Origin: Smittia aterrima
Taxonomy: Eukaryota > Arthropoda > Insecta > Diptera > Chironomidae
DNA length: 64,000 nt
Assembly (NCBI GenBank): GCA_033063855.1
Contig: CP093830.1
Location: forward strand, 310,854 to 374,853
Direction: 5' to 3'
A model generated the notes under the pieces. The model ran no database searches, was not told the DNA's origin, and worked only from the letters and a program-made list of their open reading frames with translations. Shown here piece after piece: positions 8,917 through 19,280 of this stretch. Position 1 is the stretch's first letter. The number at the start of each line of letters is the position of its first letter. Both the position numbers and the translations under genes were made by a program.

Positions 8917-10330
8917 TTAATATGTTCCTCTGTCTTTATTTTGCGATGATGAACCCATGATTAAAACACTGGGTCGATTTTGATTTGGATTCGGTATCGC
9001 GTCACTCGAATGGCCAGAATCGGATGATGCCATTTGCCAGTTGTTAGTGTCTTGCTGTGATGGCGTTTTGTATAAAGGATGACTCGCCCCATAGCCTTCT
9101 AACGGACGAGCACCCAAGTCCTGCCAAGCCTCTCGTAGCCACTTTTTCTTTGGGTTGAAGGATTTCTTAGCTGGCGATAGGTGACCAGTGCAATCTTGTA
9201 CAACAATAGGACCTTCATTGACTCTGAGTTCAGTTGTTTCGCTGCTTAAAAGATCATCATCAATATCGTCAATCGGCTCCTTCCACAAAATCACTTTTGG
9301 TCGACAGTGTTTTGGTTTATTGGCAGAGATTGGGCTTCCCATGATTGACGCGAATTCTGCAACGTCTGTCAAGTTCGAGGATAGTGCTTGTTGGGATCCA
9401 GCACCAGCATTCATATCCATTTCACACATAAGTCCCTTTCTAGCTCCTAGCGGGACCTCTTGAGCCGCACTCTGGGGCTGAGCTTTGCTCGGTGACATTA
9501 AATCGATCGATTCACGAGCTCCACTTGGCGTTGATGTCATTGATCGGTTTATCACACGTTTTTTGTTTTCATCATTCAACTTAATGCCAGAGGAAGATGA
9601 ACGTTTAGGCGTTTTTCGTGATGTATTTGGTGAAGGCGACATTGATTGCTGATGTAGTTGATGCTGACGATCCTCACGATACTTCTGAAGCCACTTAAGT
9701 ATTTCCGTGCTTTGCTCTTCAGGCTGTTGGTTCGTGAGAAAATCATCATCGCATCGTTTTAAGGCATCGTAAGGATGATCTGGGCAATGCCGATTGGCGT
9801 GAGTGAATCTCATTTGACAGCCTGAAACGCTGCATTGAAAGGGTCGTTCGCCAGTATGTAAACGTTGATGAGTTTTTAATTGACCGCTTTGTGTAAAGGC
9901 TCGAGAGCAGCCGGGAAAATCACAAACATAAGGTTTCTCACCTAAAAGAAAAAAAAATATAATTAGAATCTTATAACCTCTTGAAAGAAAATGACAGAAA
10001 ATTATTACCGGTATGAGTCCTCAAATGCGCCGATAGACTTTTATCTCGCGGGAAGACACGGTTACAAAACTTGCATTTGATTGTCGATGGAGAAGTGGAG
10101 CCTTGGATCATTAAACTCGTAAGCAGCTCACTTTTTGGTCTTCCCCTTTTGCTGCCGGGTACTCCATCAAAGCTTCTATTTAACTGGTTTTCTATCGCTC
10201 TGTGAGATTCTTCGCTTGATGTTGGAGACTCTTCAGGATTTGGAAGCCACGATACGTTCCCCGAAGGGCTTAAAACAACCGGACTCGAGATTTGGTGTTG
10301 AAAAATAATTGTTTTGTTTGGAGTTTCCAT
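8917..10330 (-). CDS. ZNF367-like three-finger transcription factor
   Basis: Two exons, 10009-10330 and 8917-9941, join to 1347 nt (448 aa). The 67 nt intron splits the T-G-E-K-P linker between fingers 1 and 2. Fingers are 1 (C86-H106, CNRVFPRDKSLSAHLRTH), 2 (C114-H136, C-x4-C type with QSGQLKTHQRLH) and 3 (C144-H163, RFTHANRHCPDH). After finger 3 come H-P-Y-D-A-L-K-R and a helix ILKWLQKYREDRQ. This order and the RFTHANRHCP signature are characteristic of vertebrate ZNF367, a cell-cycle-linked regulator. The N-terminal part has an AT-hook-like KRGRPK at 61-66. The long C-terminal part is serine-, proline- and glutamine-rich with S/T-P sites and probably disordered. An E2F-type site lies upstream. 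Confidence 0.88.
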
Positions 10331-10542
10331 ATTTCGTCAATTTTTGAATGTAACTTCAAATCTCCAATGAATTATTTATTATTTCCACTACGATCCCTGC
10401 TTTATGAACAATTTTATTCGATTTTTCATTGAAAATATTCACTTATGCACTCAGAATTCTGAAAATTTCAGAAAAGCCAAAAAAAAAACATTTAAAAATT
10501 AAATGGCCAACTACAGTCTTCCTCCGCTTTCTCGTCATTTAA

Positions 10543-10550
10543 GCGGGAAA
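10543..10550 (-). promoter_or_regulatory. E2F-type site upstream of the ZNF367-like gene
   Basis: GCGGGAAA on +, TTTCCCGC on -, an exact E2F consensus about 213 nt before the start codon. The surrounding 10331-10731 interval otherwise holds only the 5' UTR of this gene and the 3' UTR of the nucleotidase. Confidence 0.45.
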
Positions 10551-10694
10551 TTTGATCACCAGATGTCGTTATTCGTTTTGTCTTATTTGAAAGTTAAGCA
10601 TGGAGATCGTGATCTTACACTTTCTTTTTCACGCTTGGGGTTGATTTCAAATTAAAAGTCTAGCATAGATTTGGACATGAAAAAGTAAATACTG

Positions 10695-10700
10695 TTTATT
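10695..10700 (-). terminator. Poly(A) signal of the 5'-nucleotidase gene
   Basis: AATAAA on the - strand, 32-37 nt after the nucleotidase stop codon. Confidence 0.45.
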
Positions 10701-10731
10701 CGTGATGGCAAAAATGAAGAAAAAGATGATT

Positions 10732-12602
10732 TTAAACGAATACAATTCTTCCATGGGGACTGACTACTGAAACAGGTGAATTGGCTTCGAAATATTCTGT
10801 TAAGGTGTCGATGTCGACTTTTCCGACTTTATGGTTTTTAGCGTTGTCGCGAATCATTGCGAAATTATCGCCATTTTGAAGAAGGAAATTGTTAAGAGCC
10901 ATTCGATACCATTCATTGTCATTGAGAGGCTCATAGCGAGGGACTTCACACAGACGACAAAGAACATCTAGTGAAACGATTTTTTGATAGGCTGGCATTG
11001 TCATGTTGAAAACGACTTTCAATCCTGCAACTTGAAGAATGCTGGGACTGTCTAATCTCGCGGAGAATTCGAGGGCTTCTCTAATATATTTTCCCTCAAG
11101 TTCGAGTGTGTCGACAGTATTCTCAAAAGGCGTTGTCGTCACAAGATCAGCATAAGTTAATTCACCTGCCGTCAAAGTTGCTCTGACACCACCCTAATTT
11201 TCAAAACGAAAATTTTATTAGAAAAAAGAATCGATGAAAAACACTTTCTTACAGGATTTGTCAAAGCAATCGTTGCATAGGCCCAACCACCATCTTCACT
11301 ATCCAGGTTCATCACCGAGTGCAACATCGCTTCCGCTTGCAAGGTACCCATTAAGCATTCTCCTTGATAGCAACCACTTCCTGACGCTCGTACTTTAATC
11401 GAACCTACAACACGTTTCCCACTTACGTCAATTATTTCTTTCCATGGCAGAATCGCAGCTTCCACTTCTGGATCGGGAATAATATTTGCTCCAAGGAAAT
11501 GAGGTGCACCTTCATAATACTGAACTATTCCTTCGTCATCAAAATACAGAGTGATGTCGCCAAGATATTTCGTGTAAGCTGAAGCTTGAACGATCAGAAC
11601 TTTATGACCGCCATCTTGAGTAACAACAACTGGATAAGTATCTGCGGGTCTATCAATGCTTGGAAGATCTTCTCCACTCCAAAGGAAAGAATGAGAGTGA
11701 CCGCCCACAATTAAATCGATGTTTGGCCCAGCAAGCTCAGCGATTTCTCGATCGCCTGAGATAAAAGCTCGCAATCAATGAAATTAGAGTTCACGTAAAA
11801 GATTTACTCACGATCAAGACCGCAGTGTGACAATACAATAATTATATTCACGCCTTCATTCTTCAACTTTTCGGCTTCTTCTCGTACTGCAATCGCTTCA
11901 TTCGTGAAGCTTAATTTTCCTGTTTTTGCAATTGTGTTCGTTGTTCGAAGAATTGCGCCAATGACGCCAATTTTCCGTTCATATTTATCAATGACGACTG
12001 ATTTCGTATATTTGCCTTGAAAAGTTGGTTCTTCATCATCGTTAACATTTGCGATAACAACAGGCGAAGTGATTGTCTCTAAGAATGGAACAACACCCTC
12101 CACGTCGTGATCGAATTCGTGATTTCCAATTGTCATTGCATCAGCTTTGAGCATATTGAGGAATTGAGCCGTTACGTTCCATCTGCCGATATTGTACCAA
12201 AGAGTTCCTTGAAAGTTGTCTCCAGCATTGAGAAAGATTGGATTGGTTTCAGCTTTCGATGCTTGCAGCTCTTTGACCTTCGTTACAACTCGACCGTATC
12301 CACCAATACAAATCTCAGTTGCAGAGTCGCAAGTGCTTGAACTAACGTCGGTGGCCTCGAATCTGTTAAACTTGAATTAGTTCAATCTTTTATTTATTGT
12401 CACTCTTAAGTACCTCGCGTGAAAATCGTTGACATCTGTTGAGGTATTATGAAAGAGTCGAAATATATAAAAAACAATATTTAGCTTATAAGTTTGACGA
12501 ACGTAATATGGTAACGGGGAACCATGAAGGATCCACTTGCGCTTGGGATTGGTCCAAACCAATCGCGATTGCGATAAAAATCAACTTTAAACCTGCGACC
12601 AT
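10732..12602 (-). CDS. Secreted 5'-nucleotidase / apyrase family enzyme
   Basis: Five exons, 12503-12602, 12414-12435, 11812-12362, 11253-11755 and 10732-11193, join to 1638 nt (545 aa). The N-terminus MVAGLKLIFIAIAIGLDQSQA is a signal peptide. Joined exons give the metal-binding series HVNDFHARFE, GDNFQGT, GNHEFD, SHCGLDRD and GGHSHSFLW of the metallophosphoesterase domain. The C-terminal nucleotide-binding domain follows, with NPGGVRA, SPSILQVAGLKVV and NGDNFAMI. The family hydrolyses AMP, or ATP/ADP in blood-feeder apyrases, outside the cell. The protein stops at GRIVFV with no hydrophobic tail, so a GPI anchor as in CD73 is not expected; it is likely secreted. Oddities are a 22 nt second exon and an unusual GTTCGT donor for intron 1, required to rebuild the HVNDFHAR motif. 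Substrate preference cannot be assigned. Confidence 0.93.
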
Positions 12603-12623
12603 CTCACTCAAATATTAATAAAC

Positions 12624-12629
12624 GACTGA
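12624..12629 (-). promoter_or_regulatory. Candidate initiator of the 5'-nucleotidase gene
   Basis: TCAGTC on the - strand, a typical arthropod initiator, about 25 nt before the start codon. No TATA box is evident 30 nt upstream. About 440 nt separate it from the divergent TATA promoter at 13038. Confidence 0.35.
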
Positions 12630-13037
12630 CAGCTAATGAGTAATATGAGTAATTAGACTTAAGCAAAGCCTTTGATTACCTGAAGAGCTTTAATCTTATC
12701 TTAACGTAAATTTAACCACTTCAGAATCGTCTAATCTTATCACCTGAGACGTTTGTATTGCTTGGACATGTCAATCGTTATTTCAAGTGCTTGTCATCCA
12801 GACACCCACCCGTTACTTGCAAACAATGTATTTCACACGTGGCTTTAGTCAGCGTCGCTCTCAAAATTGGAGAAAAAATAATTAATTGAGCGGCTACTAA
12901 CACAACTTGCGATTTTCTCGCGAGTTTCATTTTCTCCTCTCACGCTTGCAAAGCTTCTGCGCATCCCGGCTGTCAAGTGACTTCCAATGCCGTTAGCTAA
13001 AACGAGACGGAAACAAGTGAGGGCGCTTCTCTTACTC

Positions 13038-13075
13038 TATAAATGTCCCTCGTTTCCATCGTCATCAACTCAGTT
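13038..13075 (+). promoter_or_regulatory. Core promoter (TATA box plus initiator) of the transporter transcript
   Basis: TATAAA at 13038-13043 is followed by a TCAGTT initiator whose A is at 13072, about 34 nt downstream. An exon with a GTGAGT donor follows. The promoter is divergent from the 5'-nucleotidase gene. Confidence 0.5.
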
Positions 13076-13159
13076 TCTCGAATGACACGAATGAGCAATC
13101 AAGTGCCATCATACAAGCAATGTTTCAGCATGCTTTACAAGCAAATCATTTACAAAATG
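13072..13159 (+). other. Probable first exon of the SLC7 transporter transcript
   Basis: The exon starts at the initiator and ends at a strong donor (AAATG followed by GTGAGTAGG). It contains an ATG at 13082 that stays open for 26 codons (MTRMSNQVPSYKQCFSMLYK and six more) and leaves in phase 0. The next splice acceptor in phase is at 19068. It could be 5' UTR with an upstream ORF or a coding exon of an alternative isoform. Confidence 0.4.
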
Positions 13160-16100
13160 GTGAGTAGGTGGATGAGATCATGAGGAAAAGTTTAAGTGAA
13201 AGTGAAATTTGAAAGTTGAACTAGCGAGAAAGTTGAATCAACCAAAATGATGTAATTTATAAGAAAAGTTTTTGATGCAAATTTTCCATGTGAATGAGAA
13301 AATTTTCTTCCTGGAAAAACTCTGAAATGAGGTTTTAAATGTTTAGACTTAAATAGTTTAGTGAAAATCGGTTTTAATTTGTAAAAATATTTAGAAACGA
13401 AAACGCCTGAGAAAAATTTTCTCGTCTCTCACCACCACGTTTAATGACGCGGCGTTTCTTTAGTCGACGAGGAAAATGCTTTTTCACAGCGTAGACAATG
13501 TGCGTAACTCAATTCACACACCAACTCCTTGAATGTGAAAGCAATGATGTGTAAAAATTCTCTCTTTTTTTTATTTGAAAGTTGAGTGGGTGGGAAAACT
13601 CATTTCAAAAGCATGCCGGTTGAAGAGAGAAAGAGAAAATCCTGTCCTTGCACAATTCCCGGTTGAGCTTTTGCGGGAACAACAATTTTGTTCTTGCCCT
13701 TCATTTATCCTTTGCAAAGCTTTTCACGTTTCACCGCGGTATCGCGCTCACGTCGTCAGAGCTTTCTCTCAACGAGGAATTTTCTTTCCAGTTTGTGAAA
13801 GTATTTTCTTCTTGAAACTGATAAATGATTTATCAAAAAATCTGAAATAAAGACAAGTTCTCTCTTGACGAATTCGTGTCAACTCAAATCAATTTAAATC
13901 AGGTCGCAGATGTCAGCTAGCATGTGCCTCAGTTTGAGTTAGAGACGAATCTTTCTTTGCTAATTGAGGCAATTTGCGACGATAACATTCTCGAGCGTTT
14001 TCCGCCGGGTTGTGGAAGTCTAAGCTTATGACGAGGCCTTGAATTCGTTTTAATTGCGACACTTTACGACAAGTCGATGATTTATTTGACGGAGTTGCAG
14101 TCCATGCAAATCTTTAATTGATTTTAATTTTGTAAAGCTCAGTTAGACGTCAGAGATGCTACTTGAGAAGCGAGAACAGATTGTGCAGTCACTCGAATAC
14201 AAAATTCCAGTTGATTAAGCTCTCAGCTGTCGACAAATACGAATTTTTTCTCTTAACCAAATTCAAACTTGTGATGGAAATGAAATCTAATTAAAGTTTC
14301 TAAGGGTTGTGGACTAAGTCGATTACGTGGCGAAAACTTTTTCAATTTCTTGGTTTGACACTTGCTTGGAAGTGGATAGAAAAGTTCTTTAAAAAAAATT
14401 TGAAGCTTTGCGTTCATTGTGTCAGTTTATTTTGAAGAAGACAAAACTTTCAGGTTATTTAAAAAGTTTAAATGAGACTTCGCGGCAGTAAATGAGTTCA
14501 ACGACTTTTAATATTACATGATCCCCAAATCCGAGCACGCAATATTTAGGCGTAGGAGTTTAAGTGAATCGAATATTTTATTGATCGCAAATGCGAATTT
14601 TATAAGAGTTTTTGTAAATTTATTTCAGAATTTACGACGCAATTAGTTTAGAAGCAATCAATAAACTTTTCGGCAGAAACGGCCCAAAGCTGAAAATCTA
14701 GGTCATGTCGTGTGTTTGTTGTGAGATAACAACGAGCCGATTGTTCTTCTTATTCAGAGCTATTTCCGTGGCTTCTTTTAAATTTCATGAGGCTTGTGGT
14801 GTAAAATATTGTCGGATTTTTTGGGGATTTTTCGTTCAGAAAGTTAGCGAAGTGTTTAGTCTCAGTTGAATGAGTTTGGGCGGTTGGGAAAAGGATTTTA
14901 AGCTGAATCCTTCAATGAGTCTGTCTCGGAGGAAGCTGAAATACAATATCAGACAAAAGGTTACCGTAAAGTTTTAACCGTCTCGAATTTTTTGTATTCG
15001 ATCAATGAACCTATCTGGTCGTCAATCATCATGCATTCATCGCAAGTTTTAAACGAATTGGATTCAATTGACGAAAGTCGTGAGACATTTTGTTTATGTA
15101 TATCTAATTGGATTGCGGCGTATAAAAATGATTCGCGTCGTAGTCAGGTTCGCGTGATATCCAACCCCCATATTCATTCATCTATAATGACTGTAAATCG
15201 GTTTATTAAAGCCCGAGACTATATAAGAGCTATTAAGGAATACGTCGCTCTTCTTCGAATGACATTTATAAGGAAAATCTGTCGCTAACTCCAGAGAGTC
15301 ATTTTGGTACAAGAAAATTCGCAATCAATTTCAATTTGCTCAATTCCAATGCTTCATTTCTCCATAAATCAATTAAAGAAACACATTTCGTTAAGCAACT
15401 TAAATTCAAGAAATTCAACAATTCGAAAAAAGAATTAGTCCCAGACGATCGAATCAATTTAATTCATTTCTCTTCTCTCGACGGCGATCTGGGGATCACT
15501 GAAAGCAAATAAATTCGAAGAGTAAACATTTCTGTGGTCACGTAGTCGAGCGGAATTTCCAAGCTCAACATAAGCGAATTGAGAGCAAAAGCTCCGAACA
15601 TGAATGAATCTGAAAGAAATTCCGCCGGGTTGGGAGAAGCGCAGGCGCTGCATCATTGATTGGAAAATTGTCAAGAAGAGAGAAAGAGAATTTCAGAATT
15701 TCACGGACTTATTCCATGAACTTTCATATCAATGCTTTTGAAATTATTTTCATTTATTTCAATGTTTGAGCTCATGAAGGATTTGTTTTCTTTTCGACAT
15801 CGTGTCGAAAGAACCTTCCAATAATAAAACTCTGATGTTAGGAGAAGCTTTCAATGATAAGAAAGTTTAGACGCCGGACTAGTTAAGAAATTCCTCTTCG
15901 TCTTAACTACGTGATCAGTCGAGTTTCTGATTAATTAAGAATTTCATCTTCTTTATGAATAATGAAATTTTGTTACATTTAAAACGATAAGAGAAAACAC
16001 GGATTACAACCGAAAGCCTGAAACTTTATTACCATTGCTGAAAATCTCGTGGGCTTGGTAACGATTTTGTCGAAACAATAAAATATCTTGTGAATGAGTA

Positions 16101-19067
16101 ATAAAAGCGTCGACGTCGTTCGTTTGGCGCTCATCCCGGGAAAATCTTTGAACAAATGTTTTTCTAATAATAAAAATTGTTTTGAGCCATATTTTTCGTC
16201 ACTCGCGACCACAACAAACAAGAAACATTTTAATTGAGTAATTGCACAGAAAAGTGGCTCGCCATCATTAATCATTCCTAATTTGAAGTCTCGCTTAGGT
16301 TTCGATTTCAAATTTCGGGATCAAAAAGCGACAAAATCGAATTTTGTTAATTGGATCGTAACGACAATCAATTTCCTTTTGTCTAAACAAACTAATTGTT
16401 CGTTGTCATAGAGCTGACCTAATGTTTTTTTGTTGTTTTTGCAAGGTAATTGACGAATGATCGGAAGTCACAAGTTTGTGGCTCATGTCTTTCATTAACA
16501 AAATAATTGTCTTGATTCATTGCGATCTTGAAAATATTTTTATTAAAAAACTGAATTCTCGTTGAGAAGAAAAGATTTTTTTCAAGCGACGACTGTAACT
16601 TAATCCTTTAATTGTTCAGAATAAAGGTTAGGAAAGTCTGTCTCCTTGATATCAGCAAGCACTTCATTAATTAAGAGGTCGTTGTTCAATTTATCTCAGA
16701 AACATGCAATTTTGCCATCAGTTTCCGTTTAGATCTTAACGAGTGCATTCAAGTCTCAAGCTCACAATGTGCTTTCAAAGCTCTCGAATGTCATCTGACG
16801 TAGAAGAGGATGATTAAAATTTTCTTGAGGGTGTGTATGAAGTTTACTTACTCCGATGTTTTAAAAAGTATTCGGAACATTGAATGAAAATTTATTGACT
16901 CGATCTAGTTTCATCTGGCATCGGACATCAAACGATCTAACACGAATAGTCATTTCTTCTTCGTTGGTATTCGTTAACGATATTTACTCGTTTATCTCTC
17001 ATTTCATCAATTAACATCTTCGGTTTAACAATACAATCTTGCGATTCAAAGTGTGAAAATGAACGCTATCATTCTCAAAGGAATGCAAACAAAATTTTGG
17101 GTAGGAAACAAAAAATATTTTGCGAATATGAGCAGGTGGCATTGACGACGAATGAGATTGAAAGCCGCGCCGGCGACAACATTTGATTAAAATATTGTTT
17201 TTATCGCGTAAAGTTTTTTATTTTGCGCAGTTCGTGAAAATAGAAATTTAATATTACTCTGGCAAAAAAAACCATTAAACTTGAAACAGTCGAAGTTTAG
17301 ATGTCGAAAAAATGTAAATAAATTGCGGTCTTAAAGAGCGAGCTTTGTGAATGAGACGAGCTTTCTCATTCTCGTTCGAGATGGAACTTCATGCGAGTCA
17401 TAAAATAAAATGAGTGCACATTTGTCTTACTTCTTCTCCATGAAATCCCTCCATGCATTATGAATCTAGATGAGCGGAGAAATAAAGGTCAAAGGACGAA
17501 CTGCTCTCAGTTTTTGTCGACACGTGCGTGGATTAATTATGAAAGCTCCACTTCCGTTCGGCTCGTAATATTTCACGCGTCAAGGAGCAAGAAAACAAGA
17601 AAAATATTTTTATCATCTCACAAACAAATTAGTTTTGTTTTCTTTTTCTCTAGATTGTAAGAATATAATTAACTTATGTTTTATTACCAGAAAATAGTTC
17701 AAAGATCACCTTTTTGAGATTAGTCAAAGCTTAACCACCTCACTAGCTTCTGCGATTAATGTTGACGTCATAATTTCAATTTTTGTTCTTGATTTATTTT
17801 TACTTTCGCTCTCACTGAGGTAAGTCTCGTATTCCATCTGAAAGTCACATGTTTCGTCTGACGAAAGAACGAGCAGCGATGAGAAAATAGATTTAAGAAC
17901 TGTCTAATTCTGTATGTTTACAGGAGATGAGAGAAAAGCAAAATTGTGATGTGGGAAGAGGAAGATGAAAATTTTAGATACATCGACTGAATTGTCGGGC
18001 GGCATCTTCGCACGGTCAAAATATTCACGAGCGTGCTTATTTTGTTGAGTTCGATTTGTGCTGTAAGACAATATAAAAATAATGTTTAGACTTTTTCGTG
18101 TGCAAAACATCAAGACAAGCCTCTCAACTTGAAAAAATTTGTTGTTTGCAAACACATCGTTAAAAGATATCAAGTGCAATCTCACTCAAAAAAATCCCGC
18201 AGATTTGGTTTTACGACAACTGAACGAGACAAGCACACATCACGTTAATCCTTTGCAAAGAGCTTCACACTCAAAAGACACACACGAAAGTCCGAGACAC
18301 TCAAGAAATATGATGATGATTGTTATTGTGTTGCTCGATAGCTGCGCCGCTGAAATGTTGAAAAATATTTTCTCCTTCGAGAAAAATGTTCTCAATAAAA
18401 GCGAAAAGATTCATTCGAAAAATTTTCAGTAGATTTTCAGACGCGCACCGGAATAGATCGAAACCAAGAGAGAAAAACAGAAAACTTGTGAAAGACAATA
18501 TTAAGCATTTAAAAAATTTCTATTTTTAAAGAAGGAAAAAGTTGAAAGACTACTACAGGAAAATAAGTTTAAATTAGATAAACTTTCATGGTTTTAATCA
18601 TCAAATGAGATGCGTGATACGTTCGTACAAATATTTAAAGACAATAAGCCTGAAGCAAACTTCAATTCAGACCAAACACAAGGTGACGACTAATGAATTG
18701 GACAATTAATTATTTTTAAGAGCATCGAGAATAATTTGCAATCTTTTTAATTCAAAATGAAATTTGTCGTGAGCGCCATCGAATGCTTAAAATAGAAAAT
18801 CTCAGTGAAAGTGTTCGTAGTAATTTTTTCTCAACGGGAAAATCGTGAAAATATATTTTTGGAAATCAATGTGTGAGATTTCGTATTTTCGCACGAAAAA
18901 TTCCATGTCTGAATGAATGAGCCGCGTGGAAACTCTCGCGAGAGAATGACGTGAATTGTTATGAATAATATGTTTAAATTTGAATTCTTTTGATTGCCGA
19001 GGAATGCGGTAAAATCTCGTGACTTGCATTGTTTAAAGCTAAACATATTCTTCTTGTAATTCTCAAG
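13160..19067 (+). other. Probable long first intron (5.9 kb), no gene seen
   Basis: AT-rich sequence with only short chance frames (the largest are 14992-15288 on + and 15979-16311 on -, no domain recognised). I see no tRNA, transposon end or tandem repeat. Its length and position suggest it may carry enhancers of the transporter gene. Confidence 0.4.
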
Positions 19068-19206
19068 GACGCAATGGATCAGTTAAAGAGAATTCAAAAA
19101 ATGGATGGAACAACAATCACATGCCCCCAATTGATGATGGATTCGTCAAAAATTCCGCAGGTTTTCGTGGAAGGTCGTCCGAAACGTCAGCGTCCGACCC
19201 ATCAGG
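19068..19206 (+). other. Probable second exon of the SLC7 transcript, open frame out of phase with transporter
   Basis: An acceptor TTCTTGTAATTCTCAAG precedes it and a GTGAGT donor follows it. The frame continues from the first exon in phase 0: DAMDQLKRIQKMDGTT, then SSKIPQVFVEGRPKRQRP and THQ. It leaves in phase 1, whereas the next exon (from 19271) needs phase 2 to enter the transporter frame. The peptide looks protein-like, not random. Either it is an overlapping upstream ORF, or one base differs through assembly error or allele, or another splice form exists. Confidence 0.4.
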
Positions 19207-19280
19207 GTGAGTTGTCTCTTCTGAATCATTTGAACTTTCAATTAAGCTCACTTAATAAACGTTTATAAAGGCCCGGGAGG

